Assembly: GCA_964370475.1 (NCBI GenBank)
Contig: CAYJJI010000005.1
Location: 1-64,000, forward strand
Length of the DNA: 64,000 nt
Reading direction: 5' to 3'
Source: CAYJCL01 sp964370475
GTDB taxonomy: Bacteria > Bacillota_I > Bacilli_A > RF39 > UBA660
Under the pieces are notes generated by a model that did not search any database, was not told the origin of the DNA, and saw nothing but the letters and a program-made list of their open reading frames with translations. The first letter of the stretch is position 1. Each line of letters begins with the position of its first letter. This document shows, one piece after another, positions 8,661 through 17,675 of this stretch. The position numbers and the translations under genes are program-made.

Positions 8661-8676
8661 AAATACTTATTTTTTA
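8652..8676 (+). terminator. Rho-independent terminator
   Basis: AATAAGTA (8652-8659) and TACTTATT (8664-8671) form an 8-bp stem running into T's. The -35 box of the zur promoter begins one base after the T-run. Confidence 0.75.
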
Positions 8677-8720
8677 TTGACTGATTTATTATTAGGTGTT
8701 AAAATGAAAATGATTTTCAT
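8677..8720 (+). promoter_or_regulatory. zur-znuACB promoter with perfect Fur/Zur-type box
   Basis: The promoter is TTGACT (8677-8682), 17-bp spacer, TAAAAT (8700-8705). Overlapping the -10 box is the perfect palindrome ATGAAAATGATTTTCAT (8704-8720). Its core TGAAAAT-G-ATTTTCA has the 7-1-7 layout of Fur, Zur and PerR boxes. Because the first gene encodes a Fur-family protein and the rest a zinc importer, this is most likely a Zur operator giving zinc-dependent autorepression. Confidence 0.85.
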
Positions 8721-8732
8721 ATTGGAGGATTT

Positions 8733-9125
8733 ATGAGAGAGCATAATTATAATACTAAGCAAAAAGATGATGTATTAAATTTTTTTGTGAATAATTCTAA
8801 TCAACTATTTTCTATTAAGGAATTAAATGATTTATTTATTACTAATAATGTAAAGATTGGTTTAACTACGATATATAGAATATTGAATAAGTTAACGATG
8901 GATAATCAAATAATTACTTATTTGGATGATAATGAGAAAAGGTTTGGGTATTTTAATTGTTGTTGTGATGATTATTATCATTTGATATGTGTTTCATGTG
9001 GTAAGGTGGAACACATTGATAAAGATATTTATATAGATTTTAAAGAAAAAGTTAATTTAATTCATGGTTTTGAATTAAATACTGATGAAAAATTTTTGGA
9101 AGGTAGGTGCAGTAAATGCATATAA
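8733..9125 (+). CDS. zur: Zinc uptake regulator Zur (Fur family)
   Basis: This 130-residue protein has an N-terminal winged helix (VGLTTIYRILNKLTMDNQI, the LTTIYR recognition-helix motif) and a C-terminal metal and dimer domain. That domain has HLICVSCGKVEHID and a final CSKC, giving the two CxxC pairs of the structural zinc site. The regulatory-site region reads CCCDDYYH instead of the usual His-rich run, a small oddity. Placement directly before znuA (10-base overlap) argues for Zur over Fur or PerR. The protein probably represses its own operon through the palindrome at 8704-8720 when zinc is plentiful. Confidence 0.88.
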   Translation: MREHNYNTKQKDDVLNFFVNNSNQLFSIKELNDLFITNNVKIGLTTIYRILNKLTMDNQIITYLDDNEKRFGYFNCCCDDYYHLICVSCGKVEHIDKDIYIDFKEKVNLIHGFELNTDEKFLEGRCSKCI

Positions 9126-10162
9126 AAAGATTATTTATTTTATTACTAATTGTTGTTTTTGTTACAGGATGTGGTTCTTCAAAAGAAGATAAACTTAGTG
9201 TAATTACAACTGTTTTTCCATCATATGATTTTGCAAAAGAAATAGTTGGAGATCAAATGAGTGTTGACTTATTACTTGATCCTGGAACTGATTTTCATAC
9301 TTTTGATCCTTCTCCTAGTGATATAATAGCTATTCAAGAAAGTGATGTATTTATATATATTGGAACTGAAGTTTGGGTAGATACTATTTTAGATGGTCTA
9401 GATACTAGTAAAGTGAAAGTTATTCGTTTAATGGATTATGTTGAGTTAAGTGAAGAACTTATTGTTGAAGGAATGGAACATGATCACGAAGAAGACCACA
9501 ATCATGAAGAAGAGCATGACCATGAAGAAGACCACGATCATGAAGAAGAGCATGACCACGAAGACCACGATCATGAAGAAGAACACAATCATGAACATTT
9601 TGATAATAGTGATTTAACTACTACTGAGTTACTTGCTTATGATGAACATATATGGACATCTATTTTAAATTCTATTGTCTTTGTTGAAGAAATAACTGAA
9701 GCAGTTATAGAAGTTGATGAAACTAATAAAGATTTATATACTGATAATAGTACTTCATATATTAGTGAGTTAGTAGCTTTAGAAAATGAAATAGATACAA
9801 TGATAGATGAAGCTAGTAGTAATTATTTAATTATTGCTGATAGATTTCCCTTTACTTATTTTGCTAATGATTATGATTTAGATATTAGTGCTGCTTTTTC
9901 TGGTTGTTCTTCTGCAACTGAGGCGAGTGCACAAACTATTGCATTTTTAATTGATAAAGTTAATGATGAATCTATTAGTAATATCTTTTATTTAGATGGG
10001 TCTAATGGAAGTGTTGCTGATGCTATAGTATCTGAAACTGGCGTTTCTAAGTTGCTTTTACATTCAGCTCATCATATTACTTTAGATGAATTTGAAAGTG
10101 GTAAAGGTTATATTGATTATATGAGAGATAACCTTGATAATTTAAAGGAAGCTCTTAACTAA
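9116..10162 (+). CDS. znuA: Zinc ABC transporter substrate-binding lipoprotein ZnuA/AdcA
   Basis: This 348-residue lipoprotein has a signal sequence with lipobox VTGC (Cys at about residue 19). The cluster A-I metal-binding fold is clear: LSVITTVFPSYDFAKEIVGD, LLDPGTDFHTFDPSPSDI with the first His ligand, then DEHIWTSI with the second. Between them lies a long His/Asp/Glu-rich loop (about residues 120-162), the zinc-capturing loop of ZnuA proteins. The protein binds extracellular zinc and delivers it to ZnuB. The gene is translationally linked to zur upstream (10-base overlap) and znuC downstream (TAATG). Confidence 0.92.
   Translation: MHIKRLFILLLIVVFVTGCGSSKEDKLSVITTVFPSYDFAKEIVGDQMSVDLLLDPGTDFHTFDPSPSDIIAIQESDVFIYIGTEVWVDTILDGLDTSKVKVIRLMDYVELSEELIVEGMEHDHEEDHNHEEEHDHEEDHDHEEEHDHEDHDHEEEHNHEHFDNSDLTTTELLAYDEHIWTSILNSIVFVEEITEAVIEVDETNKDLYTDNSTSYISELVALENEIDTMIDEASSNYLIIADRFPFTYFANDYDLDISAAFSGCSSATEASAQTIAFLIDKVNDESISNIFYLDGSNGSVADAIVSETGVSKLLLHSAHHITLDEFESGKGYIDYMRDNLDNLKEALN
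9479..9598 (+). repeat. Tandem coding repeat for the ZnuA His/acidic loop
   Basis: Imperfect short units encode HDHEE- and HNHEE-type motifs, with near-identical copies of catgaagaagagcatgac-like DNA. The tract is inside the znuA reading frame. Such a repeat can gain or lose units by slippage without changing frame. Confidence 0.75.
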
Positions 10163-10860
10163 TGAAAGTGATAGAATTTAAAAATGTTACTTTAGGATAT
10201 GGGGCTAAGACAATTATAAATAAGTTGTCTTTTTCTGTTTTGTCTGGAGAATATATTTATATAGTAGGAGAAAATGGTGTTGGTAAATCCACGTTAGTGA
10301 AAGGATTAATTAATTTAATTAAACCTTTTGGTGGTGATATTATATTAAATGATATTGAATATCATGATATTGGTTATTTACCTCAATTAAGTACTTCAAT
10401 GAAGAATTTTCCAGCGTCTGTTTTTGAGGTTTGTTTATCAGGAATATTAAATCAAAGAGGTATTAAACCTACTTATACTAATGAGAATAAGAATAAAGTC
10501 ATAGAAGTTTTAAAGGAATTAAATATATTAAATCTTAAGAATAAATGTTTTAAAGAACTATCAGGTGGTCAACAAAGAAGAGTGTTACTTGCTAGAGCGT
10601 TAGTATCTAGTACTAAGGTATTAGTTATGGATGAACCTATTACTGGATTAGATCCTAAGGCAGTTAATGATTTTTATAAACTTATTGATAAGTTGAATAA
10701 GGATAAGGGAATTACAGTTATAGTTGTGTCTCATGATATAAGAGCAGCAGTTAAGTATGCTGATAAAGTTTTGCATTTGAGTGATGCACATTATTGTTTT
10801 GGTGATGTAGAAAGTTATAAGAAAAATATGTTGTCTGAACTTTTCTTAGAGGGTGAGTAG
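10162..10860 (+). CDS. znuC: Zinc ABC transporter ATP-binding protein ZnuC
   Basis: This 232-residue ABC ATPase has Walker A GENGVGKST (about residue 37), Q-loop YLPQLS, signature LSGGQQRR (about 134), Walker B VLVMDEPITGLD and H-loop VSHDI. Length and motif spacing are those of the cluster A-I metal importers (ZnuC/AdcC). It powers uptake through ZnuB. Its start codon overlaps the znuA stop (TAATG), and znuB follows immediately. Confidence 0.92.
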   Translation: MKVIEFKNVTLGYGAKTIINKLSFSVLSGEYIYIVGENGVGKSTLVKGLINLIKPFGGDIILNDIEYHDIGYLPQLSTSMKNFPASVFEVCLSGILNQRGIKPTYTNENKNKVIEVLKELNILNLKNKCFKELSGGQQRRVLLARALVSSTKVLVMDEPITGLDPKAVNDFYKLIDKLNKDKGITVIVVSHDIRAAVKYADKVLHLSDAHYCFGDVESYKKNMLSELFLEGE

Positions 10861-10861
10861 T

Positions 10862-11722
10862 ATGTATATTATTGATGAATTAGTTACAATGTTATCTTAT
10901 GAATTTATTCAAAGAGCTTTTATAGTCGGTTTGTTAGTAGCTATATGTTCTGCTTTACTAGGAGTAACTTTAGTTTTAAAAAGATATTCAATGATAGGGG
11001 ATGGTTTAGGGCATTCTACTTTTGGAATAATTTCTGCTGTTGCTTTTTTGAATACGTTACCTTTTTTTAAGGATCATTTACCACTTGATCCTTTTGTTAC
11101 TAGTATGATTGTAGTAATAATTATTGCTATATTTTTGTTGAGAATGAGTGAGAATAGTAAAATTAATAGTGATTCTGCTATTGCAGTTGTTTCAATAACG
11201 TTTTTAACGTTGGGAATATTAGTTGTTTCTTTTTCAAATGGGTTGAATACTGATATACATAGTATTTTGTTTGGATCGATTTTGGCTGTTAGTGATTTTG
11301 ATTTAGTAATAACTATAATGTTATCAATGATAGTAATATTGTTATTTGGATATTTTTATAATAAAATATTTTCGATAACTTTTGATGAATCTTTTGCAAG
11401 AGCTACTGGGGTAAAGGTTGATTTTTATAATACTTTGTTAGCTATATTAACTGCTATTACTGTTGTTTTAGGAATGCAGTTAATAGGTACTTTATTAATA
11501 TCAAGTTTGTTGGTTGTACCTGCTTTAACTTCTATAAGGCTTTTTAAATCTTTTAAGATGGTTATTATTAGTTCTGTAATAGTTTCTGTTATATCTTTTG
11601 TAATAGGAATGTTTTTATCATATTTAATAGATTTACCAACGGGTGGAGCTGTTGTTGCAATGAATTTAATATTTTATTTGATAGCTATTATAGTAGAGTT
11701 AATTATAAATAGAAAATCATAA
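10862..11722 (+). CDS. znuB: Zinc ABC transporter permease ZnuB
   Basis: This 286-residue polytopic membrane protein of the ABC-3 family has about eight hydrophobic helices. Family signatures are ALLGVTLVLKRYSMIGDGLG near the N-terminus and GTLLISSLLVVPALTS near the C-terminus. ATG 10862 is chosen because AGAGGGTGAG stands just upstream; a GTG at 10853 is in frame but lies inside that RBS. It ends the zinc operon and is followed by a strong terminator. Confidence 0.9.
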   Translation: MYIIDELVTMLSYEFIQRAFIVGLLVAICSALLGVTLVLKRYSMIGDGLGHSTFGIISAVAFLNTLPFFKDHLPLDPFVTSMIVVIIIAIFLLRMSENSKINSDSAIAVVSITFLTLGILVVSFSNGLNTDIHSILFGSILAVSDFDLVITIMLSMIVILLFGYFYNKIFSITFDESFARATGVKVDFYNTLLAILTAITVVLGMQLIGTLLISSLLVVPALTSIRLFKSFKMVIISSVIVSVISFVIGMFLSYLIDLPTGGAVVAMNLIFYLIAIIVELIINRKS

Positions 11723-11742
11723 TTTAGATTATGATTTTTTTT
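11714..11742 (+). terminator. Rho-independent terminator of the zinc operon
   Basis: AAATCATAAT (11714-11723) pairs with ATTATGATTT (11728-11737), followed by a T-run. Confidence 0.8.
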
Positions 11743-11798
11743 CTTGTATGTATGATTTTCTTTTGATATAATTACTTTATATAGTAGGAGGAATAGCA

Positions 11799-14700
11799 GT
11801 GCGAGCAAGTAAGAAAAAAAGCAAACGTAAAAAGATTATATTTTATTTAATATTATTTGTTGTAATATTATTATGTATAACTAGTTATTTTTCTTTTGGA
11901 ACTAGGTCTGATGTTTTTTATGAAAATCTATATTCTCATTTATTTGAAAATGGTTATGAGAATTTGAGTATAAACAAAGAGTTTTTAGAAGACAATAAAT
12001 TATATGATGATGATTTTACTTGTGAAAGTATTTCTTTTAATAATGGTGTTTTAGAGTTTATTGATTGTATTATTGAAGATGAAGCAAAAGATTATTGTGT
12101 TTATGATGGTGATGATTTTGAATGTTATTTAAAAGAAGAGGAAGCTGATTTAAATATTACATTCAACGAAATTGATTTATCTATTAATGATAATGGATAT
12201 AGTAATGTTGATATTGAGCTTGATTTAAATATAGAAGAAGCTAGTAGTAATGAAATTAAAAAAGTATTAACTTGTAATACTACTCTTGAAAAGTGTATTC
12301 CTGTTGATGAGTTATCTGGTTCAACCGGTATTATTTCTTTAGAGAGCGATAGTAGTGAATTATGTGCCATGGCAGAATATACTAATGGTTCTGTTAGTGA
12401 AATTTTTTGTAGCGATTCTTATAAATTAGATAAAACTGCACCGGAAATTTCTTATAATATTAAAGGTGATAAAGGTAAAAATGGGTGGTATTTAAGTGAT
12501 GTTTCTATTACTAACTATTCTGGTACTGATAGTTTATCTGGTTTAGATAAGATTAATATTAATAAATCTGTTATTGATTATGAGACTGCTGGTGATAGTG
12601 TAGTAATTACTGCTACTGATTTAGCTGGTAATAAATCTGTTAAAACTTTAAATATTAAAATTGATAAAACTGATCCTGTTGTAGGGGATATGATAATTGA
12701 TGGAACTGAAGGGTTAAATGGATGGTATACATCTGATGTTTTAATAAGTGTTTCACAACCTATCGATTCTATGTCAGGTATTGCATCTTCTTCATTAAGT
12801 AATGAATTAATTGATTATGATACTGTTTTAGAAAAAGTAGTTTATGTAGTTTCAGATAATGCTGGTAATACTGTTACTAAAGAAGTTGAGTTAAAAGTAG
12901 ATAAGAGTGCACCAGATATTAGTTATGTTATACATGGTACTAAAGGACTTAATGATTGGTATGTTACTAATGTTGAATTTGATAAGTTTAAGGCTGTTGA
13001 TGAAATATCGGAAGTAAGTAGTTATGATATTAGTAAATCTTTAATTGATTATGATACAGTTTTAGAAGAAGTTGTCATTAGTGCTGTTGATAATGCTGGT
13101 AATAAAGTTATAGAGACTGTTAAAGTAAAAGTTGATAAAACTGCTCCTATAGCTGGTGATATAGTTATTAGTGGTACAGAAGGACTTAATGGATGGTACG
13201 TAAGTGATTTAATTATAAGTTCAACTAGTGGAAGTGATTTAACATCTGGAATTAATGATACTGTTTTGTCTAATAAGAAAATAGATTATGATACTAAGTC
13301 TGAGAAAATTACTTTAACTACTACAGATAATGCTGGTAATAAGTCGATTAAAGAGATTGATGTAAAAGTAGATACCACAAAGCCGTCAATATCTTATGTA
13401 ATTGAAGGTGAACAAAAATTAAACGATTGGTATATTGAAGACGTTTTAATTACTGATTTAAATTATACAGATAGTACTTCTGGAGTTGATTCTCATGATA
13501 TTAGCAATGACAATATTAATTATGAAACTATTGGTGAATTAGTTATCATTACAGCTACTGATGTAGCTGGTAATGTTGCAGTTGAAAATTTAACTATTAA
13601 AGTTGATAAGACAGCTCCTGTAGTTGGGGATATAGTAATTAAAGGAACTAAGGGATTAAATGATTGGTATATTACTGATTTATTAATTAGTGCTAATGGG
13701 GGAAGTGATTCTATATCTGGAATTGCTAGTAATGTTGTTTCTAATGAATTGATAAATTATGATACGGTGAGAGAAGTATTAGTTATTACTACTACTGATA
13801 ATGCTGGTCATGTTTCAACTAAGGATTTAGAAGTTAAGGTTGATAGAACTGGTCCGATTATTAGTTATGATATAGAAGGATCACCTGGAAGTAATGATTG
13901 GTTTATATCTAATGTAGCAATACTTGCTCCTAGTGCTATTGATAGTATGTCTGGATTTAATAGAATTACAACTTCTAAAAGTAGTTTTACTACTGAAACT
14001 GCTGGAACTAATTTAGTTATTACTGCTTATGATAATGCTGGTAATAGTTCAGTAGTTAATAAATTAATTAAGATAGATAAAACTCTTCCGGTTATTGATG
14101 ATTATGAGATTGTTGGTACTAAAGGAGATAATGATTGGTATATTACACCAGTTGAAGTTAAAAATGTATTAGCTAGTGATAATTTATCTGGTGTAAATAA
14201 TGATCTTTTAGATGATATTCATATCAATATTGATTATGAAACAACTGGTAAGAGGATAGAGTTTTTAGTTAGTGATTTAGCTGGAAATGTTACATCAAAG
14301 ATGTTTGATATTAAGATAGATTTTATTGATCCTTTGGCTGGCGGTATAATTTTAGATGGTGATCCTGGACTTAATGGATGGTATAACTCTGATGTTACTG
14401 TTACTAGTACTAGTGGTAGTGATTCTGTCTCAGGTGTTAAGGATAATATTTTAAATTTAGATATAGTAACTGGTATACTGCATGAAACAAAGGTTGATTT
14501 AACAACGACTGATAATGCTGGCCATAAAAATGTTGAATCGACTATTGTAAAAATAGATAAAATTGTTCCTGAAGTTGGGACTATGATAGTTGATGGAACT
14601 AAAATTATTGAATCATCTGAATGGTATGTAAGTGATGTAACAATTAGTAAAACTGATGGGATTGATGATGGTTCTGGCCATGCATTAACTGAAGTTAGTT

Positions 14701-15605
14701 TAACTGAAATACAAGGAAATACAGTAGGTACTGTAGTTAATATTACTACTACTGATCAATCTGGTCTTAAAGCTATATTTAGTAAAACAATTAGAATTGA
14801 TAAGGAAACACCTGTTATAACTCAGCTTGAGGATATTGAAATTAATATGGGTACTAGTGTTGATTTAACTTCTAAATTTAGTGCAACCTATGGTGTATCT
14901 GGTGGTAATATTACTTGTGATGTTGTTGATACTTCAGTACTTAGTGGTGGAGTGCATAATGTTGTTTGTACTGCTACTTCTAATGCTGGTTTAACTGATT
15001 CAATAAATACTACTATTATGGTATCACAAGATTTTGAGGTTTTGGAGTATTTAGAAAGTAATGGAAATCAATATTTTGATTCTGGAATCATGAATTCTGG
15101 AGACTATTTATTTGAAGACTCTATAATGGCTACTAATGTTGCTTTAAATGGTGGTTCTTGGTTGTTTGGTGGTAGATCTCAAGTACAACACAGTATTGGG
15201 ATATTCGCTACTACTTCTCAAACTATTATTGCTTATAACAGTTCTACCGCTAATATTGGTAATTATATTAGTCAAGGAATTTGGTATACTATTGAGTTTT
15301 CGAGAAAAGAACTTGTAGTTAATAGTACAGTTGTGCCTTTAAATTATACAACTACTATTCCTGAAATGTATCAAGAGGAATTAAGGATTGGTGGTAACAC
15401 TGTTGGATATGATGATGCTTCTATAGATGATAGATATTTTGTTGGTAGAAGAAAGTATTTTAAAATAACTGATGTTGTTACTGGAGAATTGTTAAGACAT
15501 TTTGTTCCAGTTAAGGAAACTAACAGTGGAAAATACGGATTCTTAGATTTAGTAGAAAATAAATTTTATGAGAATGAAGGAACTGGTAGTTACATAGCTC
15601 CTTAA
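11799..15605 (+). CDS. Giant Ig-like repeat surface protein with LamG-like C-terminus
   Basis: This 1268-residue surface protein starts at GTG 11799 behind GTAGGAGGAA. A Lys-rich N-terminus and one hydrophobic segment (about residues 14-35) anchor or export it. After a 170-residue acidic region with four to six Cys come ten tandem units of about 78-80 residues (about 211-1000). Each follows the pattern DKTAPxIxYxIxGTxGLNxWYxSDVxI, then SGI, D-N-A-G-N and VKVDK. These resemble bacterial Ig-like/OmpL47-type domains. A HYR-like domain follows (about 1005-1078), then a LamG/concanavalin-like domain (YLESNGNQYFDSGI to FLDLVENKFYENEGTGSY). There is no LPXTG motif. A role in adhesion or glycan binding is inferred. 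Confidence 0.82.
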   Translation: MRASKKKSKRKKIIFYLILFVVILLCITSYFSFGTRSDVFYENLYSHLFENGYENLSINKEFLEDNKLYDDDFTCESISFNNGVLEFIDCIIEDEAKDYCVYDGDDFECYLKEEEADLNITFNEIDLSINDNGYSNVDIELDLNIEEASSNEIKKVLTCNTTLEKCIPVDELSGSTGIISLESDSSELCAMAEYTNGSVSEIFCSDSYKLDKTAPEISYNIKGDKGKNGWYLSDVSITNYSGTDSLSGLDKININKSVIDYETAGDSVVITATDLAGNKSVKTLNIKIDKTDPVVGDMIIDGTEGLNGWYTSDVLISVSQPIDSMSGIASSSLSNELIDYDTVLEKVVYVVSDNAGNTVTKEVELKVDKSAPDISYVIHGTKGLNDWYVTNVEFDKFKAVDEISEVSSYDISKSLIDYDTVLEEVVISAVDNAGNKVIETVKVKVDKTAPIAGDIVISGTEGLNGWYVSDLIISSTSGSDLTSGINDTVLSNKKIDYDTKSEKITLTTTDNAGNKSIKEIDVKVDTTKPSISYVIEGEQKLNDWYIEDVLITDLNYTDSTSGVDSHDISNDNINYETIGELVIITATDVAGNVAVENLTIKVDKTAPVVGDIVIKGTKGLNDWYITDLLISANGGSDSISGIASNVVSNELINYDTVREVLVITTTDNAGHVSTKDLEVKVDRTGPIISYDIEGSPGSNDWFISNVAILAPSAIDSMSGFNRITTSKSSFTTETAGTNLVITAYDNAGNSSVVNKLIKIDKTLPVIDDYEIVGTKGDNDWYITPVEVKNVLASDNLSGVNNDLLDDIHINIDYETTGKRIEFLVSDLAGNVTSKMFDIKIDFIDPLAGGIILDGDPGLNGWYNSDVTVTSTSGSDSVSGVKDNILNLDIVTGILHETKVDLTTTDNAGHKNVESTIVKIDKIVPEVGTMIVDGTKIIESSEWYVSDVTISKTDGIDDGSGHALTEVSLTEIQGNTVGTVVNITTTDQSGLKAIFSKTIRIDKETPVITQLEDIEINMGTSVDLTSKFSATYGVSGGNITCDVVDTSVLSGGVHNVVCTATSNAGLTDSINTTIMVSQDFEVLEYLESNGNQYFDSGIMNSGDYLFEDSIMATNVALNGGSWLFGGRSQVQHSIGIFATTSQTIIAYNSSTANIGNYISQGIWYTIEFSRKELVVNSTVVPLNYTTTIPEMYQEELRIGGNTVGYDDASIDDRYFVGRRKYFKITDVVTGELLRHFVPVKETNSGKYGFLDLVENKFYENEGTGSYIAP

Positions 15606-15630
15606 AAGTTATCTTTGATAACTTTTTTTA
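15604..15630 (+). terminator. Rho-independent terminator
   Basis: AAAAGTTATC (15604-15613) pairs with GATAACTTTT (15617-15626) and continues into T's. Confidence 0.8.
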
Positions 15631-15680
15631 TTGCTTTTATAGTGTAGTAGTAATATAATTTTTATAAGGAGTATCGTAAT

Positions 15681-16193
15681 ATGAATAAAGTTTGTATATT
15701 GTTTTTTAGCTTATTTTTAATTACAGGATGTAGTGAAAGTGTTGAAAATGTAGATTTGGATGGTAGTTCTCTTGTTGATAAAAATGTTGGTACATTTAAT
15801 GTTGGAGTTCCAGATGGATGGCTTGCATCTTCACTTTATATGAGCAGGTCTTCAAATGTTGTTGATAATTCTATTACCATCTATAAAAATAGTACTGATT
15901 TGAGCGAGGCGATGTTTAGTAGTCCAGGAATAATTATTAATTATAGTAATGTTTGTGATTATACTATGGAAATGTATGAAGATGCTTTAGTAGTTGATTC
16001 TTTTACTATTGATGATTTTGAATTTGAAGGGTTTTCATCTCTTGATAATGGGTATCCGTTTACTAGTGTGATGGCTGATTACGAGGGTGGTTGTTTATCT
16101 TTGATCTTATTGCAAGATAGAGAAAATGGAACATTAACTTTTGATGATGAAGATGTAATTGCAATTATAAGAAGTATTAAAATAAATGATTAA
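15681..16193 (+). CDS. Lipoprotein, unknown function
   Basis: This 170-residue protein has a short signal peptide ending in lipobox ITGC (Cys about residue 17). The mature part begins with NVGTFNVGVPDGWLASSLY and contains three further Cys. The opening VGVPDGW is reminiscent of exported proteins that carry a PsbP-like or DUF1795-like stress domain, but the match is too weak to name. RBS ATAAGGAG precedes ATG 15681. It is probably membrane-tethered on the outside. It shares its intergenic style (own weak promoter) with the next exported protein gene. Confidence 0.7.
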   Translation: MNKVCILFFSLFLITGCSESVENVDLDGSSLVDKNVGTFNVGVPDGWLASSLYMSRSSNVVDNSITIYKNSTDLSEAMFSSPGIIINYSNVCDYTMEMYEDALVVDSFTIDDFEFEGFSSLDNGYPFTSVMADYEGGCLSLILLQDRENGTLTFDDEDVIAIIRSIKIND

Positions 16194-16262
16194 TACTTTT
16201 TTTATTTGGGTAGTTGAAAATATAAATAAATAGTAGTATTATGTATTTATAAGGAGTATATT

Positions 16263-16967
16263 ATGAAAAGAACTTATATTTATATATTAATTTTATCTGT
16301 TGTATTATTAGGGGTTGCTGCTGTTTTATTAATGATTGTAAATGATTCAGTAGAAGAACAAAATGTTGACGATGGGATTATTGATATTGTTAATGCCGAT
16401 GGTGTGGGTATGTGTGTTGATGTAGTTGAATATTTTCATGTTGATAGAGAATTGAAATACTATTTTCCTTGTGTTATGGCTGAAGGATTAGAAGTTTTAT
16501 ATGGTAATGGAGAAACTAAGAAGTTTTTGGATGTTTTTCCTGAAGAAGTAACTTTAGCTGATTTAGATAAGTTTGATATTGATTATTTTTCTGAAGAGAC
16601 TACTGCTGAGATTGGTGAAGAGAAAAATATTCCTGTTGATGATATAGATATTTCTGTATATGTTCATGAAGTTAATGATGGATATTTAAGTGTTGAAATG
16701 TCTAATACTACTGATAGAACTTATGTTTATGGAGAAAGTTATTATTTACAAGTTATGGTAGATGGTAAATGGCATGAATTATCAACTAATTATTCTATGA
16801 ATTTTCCTTATATTGGTTATGATATTGAACCTCATGAATTTGTTGATTTAGAAATAGATTATTATGAAGGATATGGTAAATTAGAGAGTGGTACTTATAG
16901 ATTAGTTAAAGAGTTTACTTATGAAGGTGGTCTTTATAGTATTACTGGTGAATTTAATATAGAATAA
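16263..16967 (+). CDS. Exported protein with C-terminal Big_14-like Ig domain
   Basis: This 234-residue protein has an N-terminal membrane anchor (YIYILILSVVLLGVAAVLLM). Residues about 125-234 (ISVYVHEVNDGYLSVEMSNT, then YGESYYLQVMVDGKWHEL, then KLESGTYRLVKEFTYEGG) match the bacterial Ig-like domain found in many Firmicutes exported proteins (Big_14 type). The middle part is acidic, with two Cys. RBS ATAAGGAG precedes ATG 16263. The function is unknown; the domain alone does not reveal it. Confidence 0.72.
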   Translation: MKRTYIYILILSVVLLGVAAVLLMIVNDSVEEQNVDDGIIDIVNADGVGMCVDVVEYFHVDRELKYYFPCVMAEGLEVLYGNGETKKFLDVFPEEVTLADLDKFDIDYFSEETTAEIGEEKNIPVDDIDISVYVHEVNDGYLSVEMSNTTDRTYVYGESYYLQVMVDGKWHELSTNYSMNFPYIGYDIEPHEFVDLEIDYYEGYGKLESGTYRLVKEFTYEGGLYSITGEFNIE

Positions 16968-16980
16968 TCAATATGTTAAA

Positions 16981-17004
16981 AAAGTATCTAGTGATACTTT
17001 TTTT
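16981..17004 (+). terminator. Rho-independent terminator
   Basis: AAAGTATC (16981-16988) pairs with GATACTTT (16993-17000), followed by T's. Confidence 0.8.
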
Positions 17005-17057
17005 CTTGCACTTATAATTGATAAATATTATAATTAGTTAGGAAAGAAGAGGTATAT

Positions 17058-17612
17058 ATGTTAGTACCAATTGGAATATCAAATAGACATGTACATTTGA
17101 CTAAGGAAGATTTTAAAGTGTTATTTGGAGATAAAGAGATGACTTTAAAAGCTTCGTTAAAACAACCTGGTAATTTTGCTTGTGAAGAAGTAGTTACTAT
17201 AAAGACTGAAAAAGGTCTTATTGAGAAAGTTAGAGTATTAGGTGGATATAGAAGTTATACTCAAGTAGAGTTATCTGGAACAGATGCTAGAATTTTAGGA
17301 ATTAATCCTCCTGTTAGACAATCAGGAGATGTTTTAGGAGGAGCGGAGGCTGTGATAGTAGGTCCTGTAGGTTCTATTAATACTACCGGATGTATTATTC
17401 CTCAAAGACATATTCATATTTTACCTGAGGATAAAATGCATCTTGGATTACCTGATGTTGTATCTTTAGTTGTACCTGGTGAAAAAGGTGGCGTTATTGG
17501 AGATGTTCATGTTAGAGCTACTGAAAATTCTTATTTTGAGGCTCATTTAGATACTGATGAAGCTAATGCTTTTAGACTTAATAATAATCAAGAATTAGAA
17601 ATTAAGTTTTAA
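17058..17612 (+). CDS. pduL: Phosphate propanoyltransferase/phosphotransacetylase PduL
   Basis: This 184-residue enzyme interconverts acyl-CoA and acyl phosphate (acetyl or propanoyl). The family marks are ISNRHVHLTKED near the N-terminus and GCIIPQRHIHILPEDKM and GDVHVRATENSYFEAHLDTD further on, which supply the His ligands of the zinc sites. It has no N-terminal microcompartment-targeting extension and no microcompartment genes nearby, so it probably serves ordinary cytoplasmic acetate metabolism in place of Pta. It is a single gene between two terminators. Confidence 0.93.
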   Translation: MLVPIGISNRHVHLTKEDFKVLFGDKEMTLKASLKQPGNFACEEVVTIKTEKGLIEKVRVLGGYRSYTQVELSGTDARILGINPPVRQSGDVLGGAEAVIVGPVGSINTTGCIIPQRHIHILPEDKMHLGLPDVVSLVVPGEKGGVIGDVHVRATENSYFEAHLDTDEANAFRLNNNQELEIKF

Positions 17613-17634
17613 CAACTTTAGGTTGTTTTTTTTT
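17611..17634 (+). terminator. Rho-independent terminator of pduL
   Basis: AACAAC (17611-17616) pairs with GTTGTT (17622-17627), followed by a nine-base T-run. The stop codon lies at its left edge. Confidence 0.75.
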
Positions 17635-17675
17635 GTCTAAATATGGTATATTTATAATAGGAAGGAGAATAGAAA

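Noticed and set aside
9479..9598. CRISPR-like tandem repeat
   Set aside because: Units are in frame in znuA, vary in length and have no spacers; it encodes the His-rich zinc loop.
12429..14800. CRISPR or satellite repeat array
   Set aside because: The periodicity of about 235 bases is the Ig-like protein repeat in one reading frame.
11799..16967. Prophage tail region
   Set aside because: The LamG-like and Ig-like domains occur in phages, but no capsid, portal, terminase, holin or integrase gene is nearby.
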